A stretch of DNA of 5,050 nucleotides from an uncultured Candidatus Pelagibacter sp. (GTDB lineage Bacteria; Pseudomonadota; Alphaproteobacteria; Pelagibacterales; Pelagibacteraceae): contig CALCPL010000149.1 of assembly GCA_937897125.1 (NCBI GenBank), forward strand, positions 1-5,050, in the 5' to 3' direction. Under the pieces are notes generated by a model. That model was not told where the DNA came from and made no database searches. It worked only from the letters and a program-made list of their open reading frames with translations. A program made the position numbers and the translations under genes. Position 1 is the first letter of the stretch, and the number at the start of each line of letters is the position of its first letter. Below are positions 1-3,894 of the stretch, piece by piece.

Positions 1-167
1 ATATTATACTATTTGATATTGCAATATTGGTTCAGATTTTTTTGGGAATTATAACTTTACTATCTGGTGTAGAGATTAAATATGCATCACTACACCAGTT
101 AGGTTCAATTTTTGTATTAACTACTTATCTTGCAATTATATATAAAAACTCTAACCAACAGCTTTAG
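1..167 (+). CDS. ctaA: Heme A synthase (CtaA/COX15 family), C-terminal fragment
   Basis: The reading frame beginning at base 3 is open from the window edge to a TAG at 165-167 and gives the last 54 residues of a membrane protein; the start lies outside the window. Two hydrophobic helices flank the short segment SGVEIKYASLHQLGS, followed by a short polar tail ending in NSNQQL. The pattern of a helix ending LGIITLLSGV, a short loop and a helix opening with LHQLGS matches the last two transmembrane segments of the COX15/CtaA family, in which the His of the LHQ motif is a conserved heme-binding residue. The family converts heme O to heme A for cytochrome c oxidase in the inner membrane. The last 17 bp overlap the end of the converging metY gene. 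The family call rests on a short fragment; another polytopic membrane protein is possible but less likely. Confidence 0.75.
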   Translation, partial: IILFDIAILVQIFLGIITLLSGVEIKYASLHQLGSIFVLTTYLAIIYKNSNQQL

Positions 168-1491
168 CTTTATTAATGTCTTCAACATTATCTGTTCTTT
201 TTAGAGCTTGTTCTAAATCTTCAATAATGTCGTCAATATGTTCAAGACCAATACACAGCCTTACATATCCTGGTGTTACACCTGAAGCTAAAAGTTCTTC
301 TTCATTTAATTGACTGTGTGTTGTTGTTGCTGGATGAATTGCTAAACTTCTAGCATCACCAATATTTGCTACATGATAAAACATTTTTAAAGCTTCTATA
401 AATTTTTTACCAGCTTCAATACCGCCCTTTAACTCGATACCAACTAAAGCACCATTTCCACCATTTAGGTATTTTTTAGCTCTATTTCCAATTTCACCCT
501 TGTATTGATTTGGATAAATAACTCTGGAAACTTCAGTATGTTTAACTAAATAGTCGACAACTTTTTCAGCATTTGAACAATGTTGTTTCATTCTTAAAGC
601 AACAGTTTCAAGTCCTTGGATTAATCCAAATGCATTATCAGGAGATAATGCTGCACCCAAATCTCTTAATAAGACAACTCTAGCTCTAACTGCAAAAGAA
701 ACGTTCGCACCAGTTAACTCGGGTACTACTTTACCCCATACCGCACCACCATAACTTGCATCAGGTTCATTAAATAGGGGCTGCCTTTTAGGATCTGCTG
801 TCCAATCAAAATTACCACCATCGATTAAAGCTCCACCTACAACCGTACCATGTCCACCAATATATTTAGTAAGTGAATAAACAACTATAGCAGCACCGTG
901 CTCTAAGGGCTTACATAGAACGGGAGAGGCCGTATTATCCATTATTAGTGGTATGTTATATTTTCTACCTATGTCAGATACTTCTTTAATAGGAAAAACT
1001 CTTAAGTATGGATTTGGTAAAGTTTCTCCATAAAATGCTCTAGTTTTATCATCTATGGCTTTTTCAAAGTTTTTAGGATCAGCAGGGTCTGCATACCTAA
1101 CTTCAATACCAAGTTTACTTAAAGTATGCGTGAATAACGAAATAGTACCTCCGTATAGATCTGTTGAACTCACAATATTATCACCGGCCTTTGCAACGTT
1201 TAAAATTGAAAAAGTTGATGCTGTTTGACCAGATGATACCGTTAAACAAGCTAAGCCCCCCTCTAATGCAGCAAGCCTTTTTTCTAGGGCATCATTAGTA
1301 GGATTCATTATTCTTGTATAAATGTTTCCAAACTCTTTAAGGGCAAACAAATTAGCAGCATGTTCTGTACTATCAAATTGATAAGAGGTTGTTCTGTATA
1401 TTGGTACAGCTACTGCTTTTGTTGTTGGGTCACTTCTGTAATCACCACCATGTATGGCTATAGTCTCAGGGTTTTGTCTTTTTGTGCTCAT
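151..1491 (-). CDS. metY: O-acetylhomoserine sulfhydrylase (PLP-dependent, Cys/Met metabolism family)
   Basis: This 446-residue enzyme joins O-acetyl-L-homoserine with sulfide to give homocysteine; family members can also use methanethiol to give methionine directly. It is a cytosolic fold-type I PLP enzyme. Visible landmarks are the N-terminal AIHGGDYRSD, the phosphate-contacting YTR (58-60), SSGQTAS (86-92), DLYGGT (111-116), the cofactor-ring aspartate D185 in MDNTAS, the Schiff-base lysine K209 in SLTKYIGGHGT, and R381 in DARSLAIHPATTTH, expected to hold the substrate carboxylate. The length of about 430-450 and the long segment after the lysine (about 220-300) fit MetY rather than the shorter MetZ or cystathionine synthases/lyases. 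The ATG lies 7 nt after an AAGGAG, which fixes the start. Two SAM riboswitch sequences precede it on the same strand, implying repression by SAM. SAR11 is known to lack assimilatory sulfate reduction, so reduced organic sulfur may be the physiological donor (inference). Confidence 0.95.
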   Translation of the reverse strand: MSTKRQNPETIAIHGGDYRSDPTTKAVAVPIYRTTSYQFDSTEHAANLFALKEFGNIYTRIMNPTNDALEKRLAALEGGLACLTVSSGQTASTFSILNVAKAGDNIVSSTDLYGGTISLFTHTLSKLGIEVRYADPADPKNFEKAIDDKTRAFYGETLPNPYLRVFPIKEVSDIGRKYNIPLIMDNTASPVLCKPLEHGAAIVVYSLTKYIGGHGTVVGGALIDGGNFDWTADPKRQPLFNEPDASYGGAVWGKVVPELTGANVSFAVRARVVLLRDLGAALSPDNAFGLIQGLETVALRMKQHCSNAEKVVDYLVKHTEVSRVIYPNQYKGEIGNRAKKYLNGGNGALVGIELKGGIEAGKKFIEALKMFYHVANIGDARSLAIHPATTTHSQLNEEELLASGVTPGYVRLCIGLEHIDDIIEDLEQALKRTDNVEDINKAKAVG

Positions 1492-1498
1492 CTTAATA

Positions 1499-1504
1499 CT
1501 CCTT
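1499..1504 (-). promoter_or_regulatory. Ribosome binding site of metY, at the riboswitch edge
   Basis: On the minus strand AAGGAG occupies 1504-1499, with a 7-nt spacer before the ATG at 1491-1489. It is a near-perfect Shine-Dalgarno sequence. Its first bases continue the A-rich 3' strand of the SAM-V aptamer, so SAM binding should hide it from the ribosome. Confidence 0.85.
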
Positions 1505-1556
1505 TTTTAGTACTTTTGCTTTATGCAAGGCGTACAATACAGTTCAAATGCGCCTA
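1501..1556 (-). ncRNA. SAM-V riboswitch upstream of metY
   Basis: Read on the minus strand this is an H-type pseudoknot of the SAM-V class. P1 pairs AGGCG (1555-1551) with CGCCT (1532-1528). The loop carries ATTTGAACTG and TATTG. P2 pairs GTA (1535-1533) with TAC (1512-1510); C1532 can pair with either G1551 (P1) or G1513 (P2). The element ends in the A-rich TAAAAAAGG (1509-1501). A small TTGC/GCAA hairpin (1528-1525 with 1519-1516) can form between the P1 and P2 3' strands. I recognise the sequence as close to the Pelagibacter SAM-V aptamer from memory. The A-rich strand runs straight into the metY Shine-Dalgarno, so SAM binding is expected to block translation initiation. A covariance-model search was not possible here; the sequence match, position and downstream gene agree. 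Confidence 0.9.
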
Positions 1557-1570
1557 CCGATAATGTGTGT

Positions 1571-1608
1571 AAAAAATCCTTTTTAGCATTAACTAGCCTG
1601 CAATAGGA
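1571..1608 (-). terminator. Possible SAM-dependent intrinsic terminator built on SAM-II P2
   Basis: On the minus strand TCCT (1608-1605) pairs with AGGA (1580-1577), TT (1603-1602) with AA (1583-1582) and GCA (1601-1599) with TGC (1588-1586). That makes 9 base pairs with one A-A mismatch and a two-base bulge, followed at once by six T residues (1576-1571). The same pairings are P2 of the SAM-II aptamer, so the ligand-stabilised fold would itself stand in front of the T tract. This is a hand-drawn pairing with no energy calculation; the stem is only moderately GC-rich, so termination strength is unknown. Confidence 0.45.
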
Positions 1609-1620
1609 ACAAATCGGCTT
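1577..1620 (-). ncRNA. SAM-II riboswitch, upstream member of a tandem with SAM-V
   Basis: On the minus strand this segment has the SAM-II (SAM-alpha) layout. P1 pairs AGCC (1619-1616) with GGCT (1598-1595). The loop contains GATTTG and TATTGCA. After a short linker comes AATGCTAAAAAGGA (1590-1577), whose TGC (1588-1586) pairs back with GCA (1601-1599) to form P2. The order GATTT, TATTGCA, P1 3' strand, TGCTAAAAAGG matches the SAM-II consensus as I remember it. It lies 20 nt upstream of the SAM-V P1 stem in the same leader. SAM-II senses S-adenosylmethionine and is typical of methionine and SAM genes in alphaproteobacteria. The AAAAAGG resembles a Shine-Dalgarno but no start codon follows at a usable distance; a T6 tract follows instead, suggesting control of transcription rather than translation. 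Confidence 0.83.
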
Positions 1621-1640
1621 AATCAAACTATCATTTAAGT

Positions 1641-1671
1641 ATGATATTACAAGGGAAATATAAAATTGACA
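1641..1671 (-). promoter_or_regulatory. Candidate metY promoter (weak)
   Basis: The metY transcript must start upstream of base 1620 on the minus strand. TATCAT at 1646-1641 matches five of six bases of a sigma-70 -10 box and would start transcription near 1634, about 14 nt before the SAM-II aptamer. No good -35 is visible at the right distance. An alternative -10, GATAGT at 1632-1627, would start RNA right at the aptamer. In DNA this AT-rich such matches are common by chance. Confidence 0.25.
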
Positions 1672-1693
1672 TTATATCTAATAATAGTATTAA
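1666..1693 (+). promoter_or_regulatory. Promoter of rplM-rpsI
   Basis: A perfect -35 box TTGACA (1666-1671) is followed after 16 nt by TATTAA (1688-1693), a four-of-six -10 match. Predicted initiation is near 1700, only a few bases before the rplM ATG at 1704, so the leader would be very short and without a Shine-Dalgarno. It overlaps the region from which metY is read in the opposite direction, so the two promoters sit back to back. Confidence 0.5.
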
Positions 1694-1703
1694 TCCTCGC
1701 ACA

Positions 1704-2165
1704 ATGACAAAATTTCTAAAACAAAGTGAATTAACTAGCAACTGGTTTGAAATTGACGCAAAAAATGCTGTAGTTGGAAGACTTGCATCTATAATAGCCA
1801 TGATTGTTAGAGGAAAAAACAAAACTACTTTTACACCTCATATGGATGACGGTGATTTTGTTGTAGTTAAAAATGTTGAGCAAGCAAAATTTACTGGAAA
1901 AAAATTCAAAGACAAAAAATATTATAGACATACTGGTCACCCTGGTGGAATTAAAGAAATTACTCCTGAAAAATTATTAGAAAAAAACAAACCTGGTGAG
2001 ACACTAAAATTAGCTATTAAAAGAATGTTACCTGGAGGAGTTCTTGGTAGAAAACAATTAACTAAAGTAAAAATTTATGCTGGTGAAGAACACCCTCATG
2101 CAGCACAAAACCCAAAACTTTTAGACCTAGGTAAATTAAACAGTAAAAATTTAATAAGAAATTAA
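1704..2165 (+). CDS. rplM: 50S ribosomal protein L13
   Basis: The 153-residue product is large-subunit protein L13, a 23S rRNA-binding protein needed early in 50S assembly. The N-terminal part reads WFEIDAKNAVVGRLAS (14-29), followed by RHTGHPGGI (75-83) and the L13 signature IKRMLPGGVLGRK to IYAG (105-127). The length is normal (E. coli about 142, many others 145-155). I start it at the ATG at 1704 because MTKFLKQSELTSNWFEID aligns with the usual L13 N-terminus; the upstream in-frame ATG at 1641 would add 21 residues absent from the family and would span the putative promoter. It is the first gene of the rplM-rpsI pair, with one base between its TAA and the rpsI ATG, the standard bacterial arrangement. 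Confidence 0.96.
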   Translation: MTKFLKQSELTSNWFEIDAKNAVVGRLASIIAMIVRGKNKTTFTPHMDDGDFVVVKNVEQAKFTGKKFKDKKYYRHTGHPGGIKEITPEKLLEKNKPGETLKLAIKRMLPGGVLGRKQLTKVKIYAGEEHPHAAQNPKLLDLGKLNSKNLIRN

Positions 2166-2166
2166 T

Positions 2167-2616
2167 ATGGAAACAGCAGCTGCACCAACTAAAGTACTAC
2201 CAAAAAAACCTAAAATTAAATTAGATTTTAAAGACAGTAAATACGCAACTGGTAGAAGAAAAAAATCTATTGCAAAAATTTGGGTGAAAAAAGGTACTGG
2301 TAAAATTTATGTAAATGGCAGAACTATGGATGAATATTTCACTAGTGGAAGTCACAAAATGCAAATTACAAGACCATTTGAAATTATAAACCAAGCAACA
2401 GATTATGATGTAAGATGTAGTGTTGCAGGTGGTGGTCACACAGGTCAAGCTGGTGCAATGGTTCATGGTATTGCTAAAGCATTAATCTTATTTGATTCAG
2501 AGAATAGAGCGGTACTTAAGACTGAAAAGCTAAATACCAGAGATTCTAGATCAGTTGAGAGAAAAAAACCTGGTCGTAGAAAAGCTAGAAGAAGCTTCCA
2601 ATTCTCGAAAAGATAA
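2167..2616 (+). CDS. rpsI: 30S ribosomal protein S9
   Basis: The 149-residue product is small-subunit protein S9, which sits in the 30S head; its C-terminal tail reaches the P-site tRNA. The core starts at YATGRRKKSIAKIWVKKG (26-43), the S9 signature runs through GGGHTGQAGAMVHGIAKAL (88-106), and the basic tail ends in RKARRSFQFSKR with the invariant terminal KR. About 20 extra residues rich in Lys and Pro precede the core, making it longer than the 130-residue E. coli protein but in line with extended alphaproteobacterial versions. It begins one base after the rplM stop, so translation is probably coupled. Confidence 0.96.
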   Translation: METAAAPTKVLPKKPKIKLDFKDSKYATGRRKKSIAKIWVKKGTGKIYVNGRTMDEYFTSGSHKMQITRPFEIINQATDYDVRCSVAGGGHTGQAGAMVHGIAKALILFDSENRAVLKTEKLNTRDSRSVERKKPGRRKARRSFQFSKR

Positions 2617-2625
2617 TTCTTTTTT
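2608..2625 (+). terminator. Possible weak terminator after rpsI
   Basis: AAAAGA (2608-2613) and TCTTTT (2618-2623) form a perfect 6-bp inverted repeat with a TAAT loop that includes the rpsI stop, and the T run continues to 2625. Only one G-C pair is present, so the stem is weak and could be chance in AT-rich DNA. Its position between rpsI and a separate argC promoter candidate fits a transcription boundary. Confidence 0.25.
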
Positions 2626-2635
2626 AACTCTAAAC

Positions 2636-2644
2636 TGCTATAAT
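2636..2644 (+). promoter_or_regulatory. Candidate extended -10 promoter for argC
   Basis: TGCTATAAT at 2636-2644 is an exact TATAAT with an upstream TG dinucleotide, the extended -10 form; no clear -35 is present. The usual spacing would put the first transcribed base at or next to 2651, the A of the argC ATG, predicting a leaderless mRNA. No Shine-Dalgarno is visible before that ATG, which is consistent. Random occurrence in AT-rich sequence cannot be excluded. Confidence 0.4.
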
Positions 2645-2650
2645 AAAAAA

Positions 2651-3673
2651 ATGCCTAAGCTTAATGTTTTAGTTGCTGGATCTACTGGTTATATCGGTGT
2701 TCAATTAATTAAATTATTAGTTAAACACAGCGATGTTAAGATTAAATATCTTTGTGGAAATTCCTCTGTTGGAAAAAATATCTCTAGTTATGAAAAGTCA
2801 TTAAGTTCAAAAAAGTTACCTAAAATTATTAGATACAACAAGGCACTTTTGAAAAACATAGACCTTGTTTTTACAGCTCTACCCAATGGTGAAGCGCAAG
2901 ATATTTCAAATGATTTGCTAAAACAAAATGTATTAATTGATTTAGCTGCAGACTTCAGACTTAATAAAGCATCAGATTATCTAAAATGGTACAAACAAAA
3001 ACATAGATCGGTAAAAAATATTAAAAAATCAATTTATTCATTGCCTGAAATTAATGGTGATAAAGTAAAAGAATTTAATATTATTGGATGCCCAGGTTGC
3101 TACCCAACTTCTATACTTTTACCACTTATTCCTTTAGTTAAGAAAAATTTAATAAAAACAGATAATGTTATTATAGATTCAAAATCTGGTTACTCTGGAG
3201 CTGGTAGAGGAGTACATAATAAATATAAAGATAAAAACCTTTATGAGTCCTTAAGTGCTTATGGTGTAGGTTTTCATAGACATAACTCTGAAATTCAACA
3301 AGAAATTAACAACTATAGTAAGAAGAGATTTTCTTTTACATTTACTCCCCATCTAACTCCAATGTTTAGAGGGATACTTAGTACTATTTACTTAGACCTT
3401 AACAAAAATGTAACTATTAAGAAATTAGAAAAGACTTTAAATAGTGAATATTCAAAATGTAGATTCGTTAAAATTCTAAAAACAAATTCGTTGCTTAGTA
3501 CAAACGACGTAATTAACACAAATAATTGCTCTATAGTAATTTGTAAAACTAAGTATAAAAATAGAGTTATTATTTTATCTGTTATTGATAATTTAATTAA
3601 AGGTGGAGCAGGTCAAGCAATACAAAATATGAATATCAAATATGGTTTTAACGAAACAAAAGGATTAATTTGA
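2651..3673 (+). CDS. argC: N-acetyl-gamma-glutamyl-phosphate reductase
   Basis: This 340-residue enzyme carries out the third step of arginine synthesis, the NADPH-dependent reduction of N-acetylglutamyl-5-phosphate to N-acetylglutamate-5-semialdehyde, in the cytosol. The N-terminal nucleotide-binding loop is AGSTGYIG (9-16), followed by ALPNGEAQD (76-84) and DLAADFRL (97-104). The catalytic cysteine is C150 in GCPGCYPTS (146-154); SKSGYSGAGR (177-186) and the HRHNSEI stretch with H211 complete the active site. It ends with NLIKGGAGQAIQNMN. Length and motifs fit the long type-1 ArgC. I chose the ATG at 2651 because MPKLNVLVAGSTGYIG places the glycine-rich loop at the normal position; the in-frame ATG at 2555 would overlap rpsI by 62 bases and add 32 residues read out of frame from the S9 tail. 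The stop TGA (3671-3673) overlaps the TTG start of the next gene. Confidence 0.94.
   Translation: MPKLNVLVAGSTGYIGVQLIKLLVKHSDVKIKYLCGNSSVGKNISSYEKSLSSKKLPKIIRYNKALLKNIDLVFTALPNGEAQDISNDLLKQNVLIDLAADFRLNKASDYLKWYKQKHRSVKNIKKSIYSLPEINGDKVKEFNIIGCPGCYPTSILLPLIPLVKKNLIKTDNVIIDSKSGYSGAGRGVHNKYKDKNLYESLSAYGVGFHRHNSEIQQEINNYSKKRFSFTFTPHLTPMFRGILSTIYLDLNKNVTIKKLEKTLNSEYSKCRFVKILKTNSLLSTNDVINTNNCSIVICKTKYKNRVIILSVIDNLIKGGAGQAIQNMNIKYGFNETKGLI
3661..3664 (+). promoter_or_regulatory. Ribosome binding site deciding a TTG start
   Basis: AGGA at 3661-3664, within AAAAGGA, lies 5 nt before the TTG at 3670. It supports initiation at this non-ATG codon inside the end of argC, and it is one of the few clear Shine-Dalgarno sequences in the rightward gene set. 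Confidence 0.6.
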
Positions 3674-3894
3674 AATACTTATTTTTACCTTTAATATTAT
3701 TTTTAACTTCGTGCTCATTAAACAAAGACTCTGCTTATTGGAATGAAGATCCCATAAAAAAGTCTGCTGATGATAAAAAACTATCAAAGATATTAGAAAA
3801 AACTGGTGATTATAAATCTATGACTTTTGATGAATTTAACCTTTTTCTTAAAGATTATTCAAATAATGCAGAATACCCAGATATTAACCAGTAG
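3670..3894 (+). CDS. Small putative lipoprotein of unknown function
   Basis: The 74-residue product opens with MKYLFLPLILFLTSC, a short lysine-led hydrophobic signal ending in a lipobox (L12-T13-S14-C15). C15 would be lipidated after signal peptidase II cleavage, leaving a mature peptide of about 60 residues in the periplasm. S16 follows the cysteine, so outer-membrane sorting is plausible under the +2 rule known from enterobacteria. The mature part is charged and hydrophilic, with AYWNEDPIKKS, DDKKLSKILEKTGDY and a phenylalanine-rich MTFDEFNLFLKDYS; no catalytic motif or known domain is recognised. The TTG start overlaps the argC stop as TTGA (3670-3673) and has an AGGA five bases upstream. 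Its stop TAG abuts the hom ATG, so it is probably co-transcribed and translationally coupled on both sides. The gene is intact and its composition matches its neighbours. Confidence 0.8.
   Translation: MKYLFLPLILFLTSCSLNKDSAYWNEDPIKKSADDKKLSKILEKTGDYKSMTFDEFNLFLKDYSNNAEYPDINQ

Noticed and set aside
150..175. Bidirectional terminator at the ctaA/metY junction based on AGCTTTAGCT
   Set aside because: The repeat gives only a 3-bp stem with a TTTA loop and no well-placed T tract on either strand, so it is too weak to call.
1360..1563. Plus-strand open frame of 67 codons across the metY start and SAM-V region
   Set aside because: It is antisense to the well-supported metY N-terminus and the riboswitch, has a biased Tyr/Cys/Val composition typical of a reverse-strand shadow, and matches no family I know.
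1561..1580. Possible leader peptide initiated from the SAM-II AAAAAGG as a Shine-Dalgarno
   Set aside because: No ATG, GTG or TTG follows at a usable distance on the minus strand; the T6 tract and the SAM-V aptamer come instead.
2555..2650. N-terminal extension of argC from the ATG at 2555
   Set aside because: It reads the S9 C-terminus in another frame and has no ArgC-like sequence; the ATG at 2651 puts the GSTGYIG loop at the correct position.
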